In this document: one piece after another, positions 44,132-54,229 of the stretch
Layout of the letters: the number at the start of each line of letters is the position of its first letter
Numbering within the stretch: position 1 is the first letter of the stretch
NCBI RefSeq assembly: GCF_002975435.1
Contig: NZ_PCPT01000002.1
Location: forward strand, 372,001 to 436,000
Reading direction: 5' to 3'
Source of the DNA: Arthrobacter sp. MYb227
GTDB taxonomy: Bacteria; Actinomycetota; Actinomycetes; Actinomycetales; Micrococcaceae
Length of the DNA stretch: 64,000 bases
Program-made: the position numbers and the translations under genes
Notes under the pieces: model-generated
Seen by the model: the letters and a program-made list of their open reading frames with translations, nothing else
Told to the model about the DNA's origin: nothing
The model's database searches: none

Positions 44132-45034
44132 ATGGAAATTCGATGGATCGAGGCCTTCATTGCCGTGGCCGAGGAACTTCACTTTGGCCATGCCGCGGCG
44201 AGATTGCGTGTCGCGCAATCACCGCTGAGCCAAACTATTCGAAAGCTCGAGCGTTCCTTGGGTGAAGAGCTCTTCATTCGCAGTACCCGATCCGTCGAGC
44301 TGACAGCTGCCGGGCATGCTTTTTTGCCGCACGCCCGTGAGGTCATTGAACAAATCGGTATTGCTACGCGTGCGGTAAAAGTACCCCAGGGTCGGGTTTA
44401 CGGAAGCCTGACCCTGGGGTTTGTTGGCGTGCTCAATCAGCTGGCTTTGCCGCCACTGACACGTGCCTTGAAAAAGGCTCATCCCGATATCCAGCTCAAA
44501 CTCGTGGGCAGGGTTATGACCCAAGAAGCAGTGCATCAGCTGGATGCCGGAACCCTGGACCTTGCCTTTGTGGGGCTGCCTGTTGATTCGACGCGTATCA
44601 ATGCTCGACTCTTGGCTCGGGAAGTGTTTGGCGTGGTGCTCGCCGTTGACCATCCGTTGGCAACGGCGACAAGCATTGACCTGAGCGAGCTCTCGGAGGA
44701 ACCGTTTATTACCCCACCGGTGGCCTCGGGGTCCGCGCTGTACGAAACGACCCTGCGCGCCTGTTCGGATGCGGGATTCTACCCAAACGTTGTCCAGGAA
44801 ATCACAGATCCTTACATGATCATGATGCTCGTGGCTGCGGGCGTGGGGCTCGCGCTCATGCCAGAGGGGATGGGTGGGGTCTTACCGCCGGGAACAGTTT
44901 ATGTGCCACTGAGCGGCCCCCCGTATTACATGAACCATGGGTTGGCTTGGTCTATTCGACCGGGTTCTCAGGCACGTGATGCGTTCTTGGAAATGAGTGA
45001 AAGCGTTTTGCCAACCCCAGATGTAACTATGTAG
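44132..45034 (+). CDS. LysR family regulator
   Basis: Regulator of 300 residues from ATG 44132 (GGGGAG 8 bases upstream; an in-frame GTG at 44123 overlaps that site). The winged helix is IRWIEAFIAVAEELHFGHAAARLRVAQSP... at the N-terminus, typical of the BenM/CatM group with the ELHFGHAA segment. The effector domain begins near residue 88. It lies between the flavoprotein and MHS transporter genes; the dyad at 45037-45059 in front of the transporter is a probable target. Confidence 0.9.
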   Translation: MEIRWIEAFIAVAEELHFGHAAARLRVAQSPLSQTIRKLERSLGEELFIRSTRSVELTAAGHAFLPHAREVIEQIGIATRAVKVPQGRVYGSLTLGFVGVLNQLALPPLTRALKKAHPDIQLKLVGRVMTQEAVHQLDAGTLDLAFVGLPVDSTRINARLLAREVFGVVLAVDHPLATATSIDLSELSEEPFITPPVASGSALYETTLRACSDAGFYPNVVQEITDPYMIMMLVAAGVGLALMPEGMGGVLPPGTVYVPLSGPPYYMNHGLAWSIRPGSQARDAFLEMSESVLPTPDVTM

Positions 45035-45036
45035 AA

Positions 45037-45059
45037 ATTGCACACTATCTATGTGTAAT
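45037..45059. promoter_or_regulatory. LysR-type dyad upstream of the MHS transporter operon
   Basis: ATT-G-CACA-N7-TGTG-T-AAT: arms pair apart from one G/T position. It lies directly after the LysR stop and about 75 bases before the transporter start, the usual place of a LysR activator site. Confidence 0.5.
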
Positions 45060-45132
45060 TAGGTCGTGGACTTAATAAGTAAGCGCGCTCACACTGGATG
45101 ATGAACTCCCCACGGGAACGAAAGGATCATCC

Positions 45133-46482
45133 ATGAAAACGGCGACAACACCGGGCGCGGATCGCAAGATCACTGCCACACCACAGGCGCGTCGCGCCGC
45201 GCTATCAGGCTTTCTGGGCAGCACCCTCGAGTACTACGACTTCTTCATCTACGGCTCTGCCGCGGCACTGGTGTTCTCGCATGTATTTTTCCCCAGCGAT
45301 GGCAACAACTCGGTTCTACTTTCAATTTCCACCCTGGGTGTCGCCTACATCGCCCGCCCACTGGGCGCAGTGATCTGGGGTCACCTGGGAGACAAATTTG
45401 GCCGCCGCAACACCCTGATGGCCTGCCTGCTGCTCATGGGCGTATCAACATTCCTGATCGGATGCCTGCCCTCTTATGACAAGGTCGGCATGCTGGCCCC
45501 GATTTTGTTGGTAGTCCTTCGCCTACTCCAGGGCCTATCGGCCGGTGGAGAGTCCCCGGGCGCCGCATCGCTGTCCATGGAACACGCACCGGATCACCGC
45601 CGCTCCTTCTTTGCAAGCTTCACCATGAGCGGGATTATGTTCGGCATTGTGCTGGCTACCTTGGTCTTCATCCCGGTGGCTTCGATGCCCGATGAGCAGC
45701 TGCTTACGTGGGGCTGGCGCATTCCATTCTGGATCAGTGTTCTGTTGACCTTCTTCGCTTTCTGGATTCGCCGCCATCTCGAAGAGCCGGAGGTATTTGA
45801 AGAAGCCAAGGAAAACGCCGATAAGGAAAAAATCCCGTTGGTCGAGCTTTTCCAGAACCACTGGGCAGCGGTCATTCGCGTCATGTTCTCCTCCACCTTC
45901 GCCATGATCAACACCATCGTGAATGTCTTTGCCTTGGCCTTTGCCGTCGAGCACAGCGGCATCGAACGCACCACCATGCTTGCGGCAATTGCCGTTGCAA
46001 ACTTCACGGCTGTACTCACCCAGCCGCTCTACGGTCACCTCGCCGATAAAATCGGCCGCAAACCGGTCTTCATTGGTGGTGCGCTGGGAGCTGGTGCCAT
46101 GATGTTCGTCTTCTTCAATGCCATTGGCACCGGAAACGTGGCACTGATCTTCATTTCCTCAATCATCCTCATGGGTGGACTGTACGCTGCACCCAACGGC
46201 TCCTACATGGCCTCATTCCCGGAACAGTTCCCCGCCAGGGTCCGCTACTCCGGCATGGCCATTGGCTTGATGCTCGGCCTGCTGGTCTCTGGCTTCACCC
46301 CGGCCATCGGCACCATGATGACCGCCGGAGATAGCTCCAACTGGATGCCTGTAGCCATCATGTGCTTCGTCTTCACCATCATCTCTGCGGTCGCTTTTGC
46401 CACAGGTCCGGAAACCTACAAGATCCCCACCGCACAGCTGGGAATGACCCGCGCCGAACGCGAGGCATTGAACAACAAATGA
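45133..46482 (+). CDS. MHS-family MFS transporter (shikimate/metabolite:H+ symporter type)
   Basis: Importer of 449 residues, twelve helices. The family N-terminus [20 protein letters not shown] and the loop [14 protein letters not shown] are clear; the second copy is [14 protein letters not shown] transporters import organic acids such as shikimate, alpha-ketoglutarate, citrate or proline/betaine. The stop overlaps the start of a shikimate/quinate dehydrogenase-like gene (ATGA at 46479), which favours a hydroaromatic acid as substrate. It is intact, unlike the related gene at 26597-28000. Confidence 0.9.
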   Translation: MKTATTPGADRKITATPQARRAALSGFLGSTLEYYDFFIYGSAAALVFSHVFFPSDGNNSVLLSISTLGVAYIARPLGAVIWGHLGDKFGRRNTLMACLLLMGVSTFLIGCLPSYDKVGMLAPILLVVLRLLQGLSAGGESPGAASLSMEHAPDHRRSFFASFTMSGIMFGIVLATLVFIPVASMPDEQLLTWGWRIPFWISVLLTFFAFWIRRHLEEPEVFEEAKENADKEKIPLVELFQNHWAAVIRVMFSSTFAMINTIVNVFALAFAVEHSGIERTTMLAAIAVANFTAVLTQPLYGHLADKIGRKPVFIGGALGAGAMMFVFFNAIGTGNVALIFISSIILMGGLYAAPNGSYMASFPEQFPARVRYSGMAIGLMLGLLVSGFTPAIGTMMTAGDSSNWMPVAIMCFVFTIISAVAFATGPETYKIPTAQLGMTRAEREALNNK

Positions 46483-47375
46483 TCACCACCAACCAACAGC
46501 TCAGCATGGGCTTGATCGGCGAACACTTGGGAAGCTCGCTCTCCCCGGCCATTCATGAGGCCGAAGCAGCGGCGCTGGGTCTTGCCGGGTTCAGCTACCA
46601 ACGCCTCGACACCGCCCAAGGCCCCATCACCACCCCGGGCGAAATGCTGGCCACGGCATTGAGCAATGGCTTCACCGGTTTCAACATCACCCATCCGTGG
46701 AAGCAAGAAATCATGGCGTACCTCGATGCCTTGGCACCCGAGGCCAAGGCCTTGGGTGCGGTGAACACCGTGGTGCTCACCGCATCGGGAACTATCGGCC
46801 ACAACACCGACTACAGCGGCTTCCTCTCGGGACTACGCAGAAGTCTGGCCGCGGGGACCGCGGCAGAAAATGTTGTGCTCTTTGGCGCCGGCGGTGCCGG
46901 CTCGGCGGTTGCCCAGGCACTTATTGATTTTGGGGCAACCACCTTGCACCTCATCGACACGGATGTCGGCCGCCGCGATTCACTGCGCGAGATGCTCCTT
47001 GCGGCGCACAGTGGTAAGTCGGAAATCACCATCGTTGCCGGCGGCCCAGACAACGCCGCTGCATGGATCCAGGAAGCCGATGGGGTCATCAATGCAACCC
47101 CCCTTGGCATGGAACATCTACCTGGAACTCCATTTGACGTGTCCCTATTACGCTCAACACACTGGGTAGCCGATGTCATTTATCGCCCGGTGGATACCGA
47201 GCTGCTGTTGGCCGCGGCAGCCATCGGCTGCCAACGCGTGGGTGGCACGACGATGCTCATCGAACAGGCAGCTGACACCTTCGTGCTGCTCACCGGGATG
47301 GAACCGGACCGCGAACGCATGCGTGCGCATCTAGCCAACCTGCTTGAGCCTGCCGCGGGCGCGGCAACCAACTAG
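46479..47375 (+). CDS. Shikimate/quinate dehydrogenase-like protein
   Basis: NAD(P)-dependent dehydrogenase of 298 residues. SLSPAIHE (substrate), NITHPWKQ with the catalytic Lys (usual form NxTxPxK), NTDYSGF with the catalytic Asp, GAGGAGSA cofactor loop, and NATPLGM are present. The C-terminal motif is [10 protein letters not shown] in place of GxGMLxxQA. The genomic setting beside an MHS importer points to catabolism of shikimate, quinate or an analogue rather than the biosynthetic AroE. Start ATG 46479 overlaps the transporter stop; the upstream part of the open frame is inside that gene. Confidence 0.88.
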   Translation: MITTNQQLSMGLIGEHLGSSLSPAIHEAEAAALGLAGFSYQRLDTAQGPITTPGEMLATALSNGFTGFNITHPWKQEIMAYLDALAPEAKALGAVNTVVLTASGTIGHNTDYSGFLSGLRRSLAAGTAAENVVLFGAGGAGSAVAQALIDFGATTLHLIDTDVGRRDSLREMLLAAHSGKSEITIVAGGPDNAAAWIQEADGVINATPLGMEHLPGTPFDVSLLRSTHWVADVIYRPVDTELLLAAAAIGCQRVGGTTMLIEQAADTFVLLTGMEPDRERMRAHLANLLEPAAGAATN

Positions 47376-47411
47376 ATACCCAAGATTTACTCCTCCTGGA
47401 AGGAAATGCCG

Positions 47412-48572
47412 ATGGAAATCGCACACCCAAACGCAACGATTCCACCACTACGCGTGGGGATCGTTGGCTGCGGCAAGATTAGTTCCAATCATCTGGCTGC
47501 CTTTGAAAAAATCGAAAATACAATTGTTGTCGGTGTCTGCGACGTAGACATTGCTCGGGCCCGGGGCGTCGCGGCCACCTGGAACGTGGACCATGCGGTT
47601 GACTCGGTCCAAGCGCTCTTGGAGTTGGGACTGGACATTGTTTCGGTCTGCACCCCGCACCCCACCCACGAAGAGGTAGTGATTGTCGCTGCAGCAGCAG
47701 GTGTGAATGTGCTGTGCGAGAAGCCAATCGCGGTGGATTTGGCCTCGGCCCAACGCATGGTTCAGGCCTGCGAGGAAGCCGGGGTCAAGCTGGGGGTGCT
47801 CTTCCAACGCCGTTTCTGGCCTGCAGCACAGCAACTGCGTGCCGCAATCGACGACGGAACCCTTGGTACTCCGGTCATGGGCCAAGTTTCGGTATTGCTA
47901 CACCGCGAACCCGAATACTATTCGGCGGATGCCTGGCGCGGCACCTGGGCCAATGACGGTGGCGGAGTACTCATGACCCAAGCCATTCACTATATTGACC
48001 TCTTGCAGTGGTACTTGGGCGATATTGCCGAAGTCTATGGAACCATCAACACCTATAAGCACGGCGAGCACATAGAAGTTGAAGATTCCGCTGCAGCGGT
48101 ACTGAAATTCACCAACGGTGCCATTGCCACGCTGAACGCCTCAACGGCAGCAAACCCGGCTCTGGGCGTGCAGATTAAGATCACCGGGTCCACAGGTGCC
48201 ACGGCGGAACTCAGCGAATTCCCCGAGGGTAGTGATGGACGGATCACCATCATGGCAGTCGGAAACACCGTCACAAGTTCCCCGGCCCATCCGCAGGGGA
48301 GTGAAGCCAACGTCGATCTTGCCTCAATCAACGCAGCCTTGGTGGAACATCACCGGGCGCAGATTGAACAATTTGCTCAGGCCGTAGGCGAAGACCTTGA
48401 ACCAGCAGTAAGCGGCCAGGACGCAACAAACGCGCTGCGCATCTTGTTGGCGATCTATGCTTCTTCGCGCACCGGGGAACCGGTGCGCTTTGCCGCGGTC
48501 TCCGGACAAGGTCCGGTTCCCAGCGACGCGGTGATCTCTTCGGTGCTTTCCCCCACTCAGGCCTCCTGCTAA
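47412..48572 (+). CDS. Gfo/Idh/MocA family oxidoreductase
   Basis: NAD(P)-dependent sugar/cyclitol-type dehydrogenase of 386 residues. Rossmann motif VGIVGCGKISSNHL, the catalytic Lys in CEKPIAVD (about 105), and a second domain with GGGVLMTQAIHYIDLL, the family's His/Asp region. Start ATG 47412, with GGAAGGA 8 bases upstream; ATG 47406 is two codons earlier but too close to it. Likely oxidises a ring hydroxyl of the imported compound. Same direction and short gaps to neighbours. Confidence 0.9.
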   Translation: MEIAHPNATIPPLRVGIVGCGKISSNHLAAFEKIENTIVVGVCDVDIARARGVAATWNVDHAVDSVQALLELGLDIVSVCTPHPTHEEVVIVAAAAGVNVLCEKPIAVDLASAQRMVQACEEAGVKLGVLFQRRFWPAAQQLRAAIDDGTLGTPVMGQVSVLLHREPEYYSADAWRGTWANDGGGVLMTQAIHYIDLLQWYLGDIAEVYGTINTYKHGEHIEVEDSAAAVLKFTNGAIATLNASTAANPALGVQIKITGSTGATAELSEFPEGSDGRITIMAVGNTVTSSPAHPQGSEANVDLASINAALVEHHRAQIEQFAQAVGEDLEPAVSGQDATNALRILLAIYASSRTGEPVRFAAVSGQGPVPSDAVISSVLSPTQASC

Positions 48573-48621
48573 TTCCCTTAGCTACGTAACTTTTTTACCG
48601 CCCCCGAAACGGAGCACAATC

Positions 48622-49461
48622 ATGAAAACCACAACACGGCAGCTGGGCCTTGCCCAGCTTTCCCTCGTCGCGACCGCTCCGGCAGATCTGGTGCGCCTTG
48701 CGGCAAATGCCGGATTCGACTTCATCGGAGCACGCGTCCGTCCGGTCACGGCTACCGAGCGTCCCTATGACCTGCAGCCAGGTTCCCAGATGTTGGCCCA
48801 AACGCTCGCTGCGGTGAACGAAACCGGAGTCAGAATCAAAGACATCGAGTTCTTGCTGCTCGATGGCAGCGACCAACGTGATGCCTGGCTTCGCATGATG
48901 CAAGCAGGCGGCGCGCTTGGTGCCTCGAGCCTGACGATTGCCGCTGCTGCCATGGAGGAAAGCCGTTTGGTCGAACTCATCGGAACCATGACCGAAGACA
49001 GCAGCGGTTTTGGGCTGGTTCCCACTTTAGAAGTCATTTCCTATCAGGGAGTGAACTCGTTGGATCAGGCAGCCCGGATTGCCAACGCTACGGGGTGCAA
49101 AATTGTTGCAGATACCTTGCACCTGAGCAGGGTGGGCACCACCGATACGGAACTTGTCACACATGCGGGGCTGATCCCGATGCTGCAGTTATGTGATGGT
49201 CCGGCCCAACGCCCCGCCGACCTTGAGGGGCTGGTGTTCGAGTCGCGTTCGGCCCGGATGGTTCCGGGAACCGGTGGGTTCGGGCTTGCCGCAATGGTTG
49301 CCGCATTGCCCAAGGATCTGCCCATCAGCGTTGAAACTCCAAATGATGAAATGTTGGCTCAAGTTGGCGAACAAGCGTGGGCCCATATGCTCAAAGCCGG
49401 GCTCGAGAAGGTACTGGCGCAGGCCGAGCTCTTACACGCAGCACCCACACTCAGCGTCTAA
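48622..49461 (+). CDS. Sugar phosphate isomerase/epimerase-like TIM barrel protein
   Basis: AP-endonuclease-2 family fold, 279 residues. Candidate metal ligands: Glu in PTLEVISY (about 136), Asp and His in VADTLHLSR (about 160-163), Asp or Gln in LQLCDGP, and Glu in SVETPND (about 239). The family includes xylose isomerase-like enzymes, inosose dehydratase and 3-dehydroshikimate dehydratase. Beside an AroE-like dehydrogenase the last is attractive, but inosose-type chemistry with the Gfo/Idh neighbour is equally possible. No signal peptide. Confidence 0.84.
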   Translation: MKTTTRQLGLAQLSLVATAPADLVRLAANAGFDFIGARVRPVTATERPYDLQPGSQMLAQTLAAVNETGVRIKDIEFLLLDGSDQRDAWLRMMQAGGALGASSLTIAAAAMEESRLVELIGTMTEDSSGFGLVPTLEVISYQGVNSLDQAARIANATGCKIVADTLHLSRVGTTDTELVTHAGLIPMLQLCDGPAQRPADLEGLVFESRSARMVPGTGGFGLAAMVAALPKDLPISVETPNDEMLAQVGEQAWAHMLKAGLEKVLAQAELLHAAPTLSV

Positions 49462-49490
49462 GAATTCCCACGGGACTTAGAAGGAATAAC

Positions 49491-50324
49491 ATGCTTCAGC
49501 AGCAAACTATCAGTATTGAATTAGGCCAAGGTCTTCAGATCCCTGCCTTGGGGTTGGGCACCTGGCCGCTACTTGGGGAAGAAGCCGCAGATTCGGTAGC
49601 CCGCGGTATTGGTCATGGTTACCGGCACCTCGACACAACGGAAAAGTACGGCAATGAACAGGCCGTGGGCGAAGGTATCCGGCGTAGCGGCGTCGAGCGC
49701 TCCGAGCTGTGGGTAACCTCCAAGCTCTCACTTGCCGGGCACTCACGTCAGGGCGCCGAAACCAGTTACGTTGAGGCGCTTGAACGTATGGGTCTTGAGT
49801 ACCTTGATCTATTCCTGATCCATTGGCCCAACCCAAGCGTGGGGCGCTACGTTGAAACCTGCGAAGGGCTCGAAGAGCTTGTGGCTTCCGGCCGTTTGCG
49901 TTCGTGGGGTGTCTCCAACTTCAAACCCGAACAACTGCACGAAGTCCTCGATGCGGGTTTGGTACCAGCGGTGAACCAAATCCAAGTCGATCCGCTGCAC
50001 CTGCAGCCCTTGGTCATCGCGGCAAATGAAGCAGCGGGTGTACACACTGCGGCCTATTCACCGCTGGGTCGGGCCGGAGATTTCCTTCTTGATCCCGCCT
50101 TGACTACGCCGGCACACAAATATGCAAAGACCCCGGCCCAGATTGTGTTGCGCTGGCACCTGGATTCCGGACGTATTGCCGTACCCAAATCGGCGAGCGA
50201 TGTGCGTCAACGGGAAAATCTCGACATCTTCGACTTTGCGCTAGAACCCGCCGAACGTGCAGCAATTGACGCACTTGATAGCGGAGCTGGCCCACGCCTG
50301 GACTCGAATACGTACGGCCACTAG
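49491..50324 (+). CDS. Aldo/keto reductase
   Basis: NADPH-dependent reductase of 277 residues. Catalytic Asp-Tyr region YRHLDTTEKYGNE (the usual DTAxxYGNE), Lys in WVTSKLS, His in LFLIHWPNP, and the cofactor motif IAVPKSAS with downstream R. Start ATG 49491, GAAGGA 7 bases upstream; the frame is open further back through the previous gene. Last oxidoreductase before the second flavoprotein. Confidence 0.92.
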   Translation: MLQQQTISIELGQGLQIPALGLGTWPLLGEEAADSVARGIGHGYRHLDTTEKYGNEQAVGEGIRRSGVERSELWVTSKLSLAGHSRQGAETSYVEALERMGLEYLDLFLIHWPNPSVGRYVETCEGLEELVASGRLRSWGVSNFKPEQLHEVLDAGLVPAVNQIQVDPLHLQPLVIAANEAAGVHTAAYSPLGRAGDFLLDPALTTPAHKYAKTPAQIVLRWHLDSGRIAVPKSASDVRQRENLDIFDFALEPAERAAIDALDSGAGPRLDSNTYGH

Positions 50325-50379
50325 CCGACCCGCGACTGCAAGATTTATTTTCACTTTGAATCGAATGGAAACAATAATC

Positions 50380-52146
50380 ATGAGTACCACCCCATCCACA
50401 CCCACCGAGGTTGATGTCATAGTCGTTGGCTCCGGCGCCGGAGGACTTGCCGCTGCGGTGACCGCTGCTTACCACGGCCTCAAGGTCGTTGTCGTGGAAA
50501 AGGCCAAGGCCTGTGGTGGCGCCACCTCATGGTCCGGTGGTTGGGCCTGGACACCGGGCAACCCGCTGGCCAAGGCCGATGGTGTTGACGAAGATCGTGA
50601 AGAATTTCGCAGCTACCTGCGCAACCGCATCGGGGAACGCTACGATGCACAACGCGTTGATGCATTCCTCGAAGCCGTGCCGCATATGGTCGGCTTCTTC
50701 CAGAACCACACCTCCTTACAGTTCACCCCTGGTGCGAAGATCAACGATATTTATGGAAACACCCCGGGGGCCGGTACCGGGCACCGCTCGGTGGGACCGG
50801 CACCGATCAACGCACGGAAGATCAAGCCCGAACTGCGTGCCAAAATGCGTCATCAGCTCTATGCCACCAGCTTCCTGGGCATGGGCATCATGGCAGGTCC
50901 CGATCTGACCAAGTTCCTTTCCGCCTCGCAGGGCTCGATTCCCGGACTGATTCACGCCGCCAAGCGCGTCACCACGCACGTCTTTGATCTAGCTGTACAC
51001 CGCCGGAACATGCAGCTGGTCAATGGCACCGCGCTGACCGCTCGGCTCATGAAGTCGGCAGATGATTTAGGTGTTGACATCAGGGTTTCAACGGCTGCCC
51101 ACAAGCTGATCACTAATGAGGCAGGATCCGTGATCGGCGTAGAACTGCGCGGACCAGAGGGGTCCTACACGCTGAATGCACGTCGCGGCGTTGTCATGGC
51201 CACCGGTGGCTTCCCGCAGAACCCTAACCGCCGTGCCGAACTCTTCCCGAAGACCCCTACCGGGGCCGAGCACTGGTCGCTGGCTCCTGCCGAAGCCAAT
51301 GGATCGGGCCTGGACATGGCGTTGGAGGTCGGGGCAAAGTTCAACACCGATGTTGAATCGCCGGCGGCCTGGTGCCCGGTCTCATTGATCAAATACCCCA
51401 ACGGTTCAATCGGCACCTTCCCGCACATTATGGACAGGGCCAAGCCCGGTTCCATCGGCGTTGTGGCAAGCGGCAAACGCTTCGTCAACGAGGCCAATGG
51501 ATACTACGACTATGTTGATGCAATGATCAAGGCTACGCCCGAGGGACACAGCGTCCAGTCGTGGCAGATTGCCGATTCCCGTTTTGTGCGCAAATTCCCG
51601 CTGGGAATGGCCAAACCACTACCTGTGCCACTGACCCCATACCTGCGTAGCGGGTATCTGCTGAAGGGCAATACCCTGGCCGAGCTTGCCACCAACTGCG
51701 GTATTGATCCGGTGCAGCTGGAGCGCACCGTTGCCGAATTCAACGCCAATGCAATGCGTGGGGTGGATCCGGAGTTTGGTCGCGGTGAAACCCCGTTCAA
51801 CCGTTCCGGTGGAGACCCCAAAAATGCCCCGAACCCGTCCCTGGGCATGATTGAGAAGGGGCCGTTCTTCGCGGTCAAGGTGGTGCCTGGTTCCTTTGGT
51901 ACCTTTGCCGGCATCGACGTTGATGCCGCGGCACGCGTGCTCAACGAGTCCGGAGAGGTGATCGAGGGACTCTACGCGGCCGGTAACGATCAAGCAAGCA
52001 TCATGGGAGGGCATTACCCTGCCGGTGGCATCAATCTGGGCCCGGCCTTGACCTTTGGATATGTAGCGGCTCGCGACATGGTTCAAGCAACGACGTATGA
52101 AGATGATGGTTCAGCGGTTCCGGCAAGTGAGACAACGCGCACGTAG
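50380..52146 (+). CDS. KstD/fumarate-reductase-like FAD flavoprotein (copy 2)
   Basis: FAD-dependent dehydrogenase, 588 residues from ATG 50380, the same length as its paralogue at 42341-44107. FAD motif VVGSGAGGLAAAV (about 13-25), CGGATSWSGGWAW (about 43-55), and late FAD contact [24 protein letters not shown] 50365 is a possible upstream start. The two flavoproteins flank the MHS-AroE-oxidoreductase block and may act on successive intermediates. TctCBA importer genes follow; tricarballylate oxidation also pairs a flavoprotein with tricarboxylate transport. Confidence 0.88.
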   Translation: MSTTPSTPTEVDVIVVGSGAGGLAAAVTAAYHGLKVVVVEKAKACGGATSWSGGWAWTPGNPLAKADGVDEDREEFRSYLRNRIGERYDAQRVDAFLEAVPHMVGFFQNHTSLQFTPGAKINDIYGNTPGAGTGHRSVGPAPINARKIKPELRAKMRHQLYATSFLGMGIMAGPDLTKFLSASQGSIPGLIHAAKRVTTHVFDLAVHRRNMQLVNGTALTARLMKSADDLGVDIRVSTAAHKLITNEAGSVIGVELRGPEGSYTLNARRGVVMATGGFPQNPNRRAELFPKTPTGAEHWSLAPAEANGSGLDMALEVGAKFNTDVESPAAWCPVSLIKYPNGSIGTFPHIMDRAKPGSIGVVASGKRFVNEANGYYDYVDAMIKATPEGHSVQSWQIADSRFVRKFPLGMAKPLPVPLTPYLRSGYLLKGNTLAELATNCGIDPVQLERTVAEFNANAMRGVDPEFGRGETPFNRSGGDPKNAPNPSLGMIEKGPFFAVKVVPGSFGTFAGIDVDAAARVLNESGEVIEGLYAAGNDQASIMGGHYPAGGINLGPALTFGYVAARDMVQATTYEDDGSAVPASETTRT

Positions 52147-52666
52147 CTTCACCTGCAGCAGTGTTCTTTCAAAGGCGCATCGGCAAGCCAAATTTTCGCG
52201 GGTTGCCAACGCAACGGTACCTCGGGATATGCCCTGTGTGCAGTGCGTGCGAATGTTACGGCACCTTTGTGGGATTTACGAACGATGAAAAGTGTTTGGC
52301 TCGGACGTCCGTGGCGAGCCCAAAAGTCGTCACTAGGTTCCTAATAGCCTTGTCAGAGAGACCTTTTAGAATGACGTAGGAACTCTTAGGAGACGTCCAG
52401 GCGGTGTGGAGCTCGAGGCTTGTCTGTAAACGGAGCACGCGCCACCCCTGTGCCTTGCGTCACAGAGGTGGCGCGTGCTAGGTTTCATTCTGTTCGATAT
52501 GAGCACACATGTACGCATAGCGCACAATGTTTATCGAGTTAGGCCTGGGTGGGGGAGCACAGGGGGGATATCCGCCAGCCCCTCGCCAGCCCCCAGCGTT
52601 AGGCAATATCTACAGACACTTCGCGTCACTCACTTGCCGGTGACCACGACTCCAAAGGGTTCCATC
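52147..52666. other. Intergenic region upstream of the TctC gene
   Basis: No supported gene. Short frames on both strands (up to about 72 codons) have no ribosome site or known motif. The strong hairpin 52435-52478 is listed separately; the remaining part should contain the tctCBA promoter, but I cannot point to it with confidence. Confidence 0.5.
52435..52478. terminator. Strong GC-rich hairpin upstream of tctC
   Basis: Eighteen-base arms (52435-52452 and 52461-52478) with one C-A mismatch, 8-base loop. It probably separates the flavoprotein unit from the TctCBA unit. There is no T run, only a TTTC patch, so a Rho-independent role is not certain. Confidence 0.6.
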
Positions 52667-53653
52667 ATGAAGAAGACAATCCTCCGTTCCGCTGCACTAC
52701 TTGCAGCGGGCTTGCTCACCGTCACCGGCTGCGCCGCCAACTCCAAGGCCGATGCGGCGGCGGGCGGGGGCTACCCGTCCAAAGACGTGCGACTGATCGT
52801 GCCCTGGGCCGCAGGCGGTTCCGGTGACCTGACGGCGCGTACCCTTGCCCCACTGCTGGAAAAAGACCTAGGCGTCAACGTGATTGTTGAGAACAAGCCG
52901 GGCGCCAACGGTTCGGTTGCCTACAACTGGCTGGCCGAACAGAAACCCGATGGCTACAACCTGTCCCTGATGGGCGTTGAGGTAGCCACCTTGCAATTCA
53001 TGGACTATGACATCAAGCCAGAAAATTATGCCCCCATCGGGCAGGGTCTGGCCGGCCCGGGCGCTATTGCGGTTCCAATCGATTCCCCGTACAAGACCCT
53101 TGAAGATCTGGTCAGCGATGCCAAGGCCAAGCCCGGCAAACTGACCTTCTCTTCACCGGGTATCGGCTCGGTCTGGGATTCCCCGGCAGCAGGGTTGCAG
53201 CAGCTCGCCGACATCAAGCTGACCTCGGTCCCATTTGACGGTTCGGCGCCGGCGATTGCTGCAGCGGCCGCGGGCAAAGTTGATTTCTCCATCGATGCCA
53301 TTGGTTCACAGAAGATTCAGGTTGATGGTGGACACCTGCGCTACCTAGCAATGCTCACCGATGAGCGCGATCCGAACAACCCGGATGTGCCAACTGCCCA
53401 GGAATCCGGTGTGGATCTGCAGAACGCATCCTGGGTTGGGGTGATGGCCCCCAAAGGCACCCCCGAAGATGTCGTTACGAAGCTCTCGGCGGCCATGGAG
53501 AAGGCAACCGAGGACGCCGGTTACCAGCAGGTCATTACCTCCTCGAACTTGGTCCCGACCTTCAAGAATTCCACCGACATGGCCACCTTCATCCAGGCCG
53601 AGGCCAAGCGCTACGGTCCTTGGATTGAATTTGCCAAGAACAACACCAAATAG
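52667..53653 (+). CDS. tctC: TctC-type tricarboxylate-binding lipoprotein
   Basis: Extracytoplasmic binding protein of a tripartite tricarboxylate transporter, 328 residues. Signal peptide ends in the lipobox VTGC (C22). The Bug/TctC core is seen: YPSKDVRLIVPWAAGGSGD, ENKPGANGSVAYNWLA and the C-terminal YGPWIEFAKNN. Start ATG 52667 is fixed by the signal peptide. TctB and TctA follow at once, so binding, accessory and channel proteins are encoded together. Substrates of the family are di- and tricarboxylates and some aromatic acids. Confidence 0.92.
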   Translation: MKKTILRSAALLAAGLLTVTGCAANSKADAAAGGGYPSKDVRLIVPWAAGGSGDLTARTLAPLLEKDLGVNVIVENKPGANGSVAYNWLAEQKPDGYNLSLMGVEVATLQFMDYDIKPENYAPIGQGLAGPGAIAVPIDSPYKTLEDLVSDAKAKPGKLTFSSPGIGSVWDSPAAGLQQLADIKLTSVPFDGSAPAIAAAAAGKVDFSIDAIGSQKIQVDGGHLRYLAMLTDERDPNNPDVPTAQESGVDLQNASWVGVMAPKGTPEDVVTKLSAAMEKATEDAGYQQVITSSNLVPTFKNSTDMATFIQAEAKRYGPWIEFAKNNTK

Positions 53654-53698
53654 TTCTGTGCCCACATTCGGCCATCCGAAGCTCAAGGGGAGGACAGC

Positions 53699-54229
53699 GT
53701 GACTGACCAACCACCGATCGAAACGATCGACCAAGAGGCGGCATTTGAGGCCGCACACCACCAAGAGGAACCGCTGGTCCGGGACCTTCCGGTACGCCTA
53801 CGGGAATTAGTCTCCGTGGCTGCCTGTATCGGGCTGGGAATCTGGATCCTCGTCGCTGGCAAAGACATTATTGTGCGTGGTACCGCGGAGCTTGGACCGG
53901 TCTTCTGGCCCAACATGCTGGGTACCGGGCTGATCATCTTTGGCGTGGTGATAGTGCTCAATAACGTACTGCGCGGAGTCCGCAAGGCAGATGTACCGGA
54001 ACGGATTACCGTCTCGGGTATTGCAATGTTCGGAATGACGCTTGCCATCGCGATTGGCTACCTTATGCTGTGGAACGTCTTGCAATTCTGGATGATCACC
54101 TTCGTCGCTCTTGCCCTGTTCACCCTGGTGCTGGGTGGGCGCTCGTGGAAGGCAACTCTTGCTTTCCCGGCGGTGACCACCGCCGTCCTCCATTTCCTGT
54201 TCATCGTTGCATTGCGAGTCCCGCTATGA
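53699..54229 (+). CDS. tctB: TctB-type small membrane subunit
   Basis: Four-helix membrane protein, 176 residues, with a long acidic cytoplasmic N-terminus. Start GTG 53699 with GGGGAGG 8 bases upstream. The order C-B-A and the 4-base overlap with the TctA start (54226) are normal for these operons. Confidence 0.9.
   Translation: MTDQPPIETIDQEAAFEAAHHQEEPLVRDLPVRLRELVSVAACIGLGIWILVAGKDIIVRGTAELGPVFWPNMLGTGLIIFGVVIVLNNVLRGVRKADVPERITVSGIAMFGMTLAIAIGYLMLWNVLQFWMITFVALALFTLVLGGRSWKATLAFPAVTTAVLHFLFIVALRVPL

Noticed and set aside
52161-52438. Short frames on both strands before tctC
   Set aside because: Neither has a ribosome site or recognisable domain; I could not support a transposase remnant.
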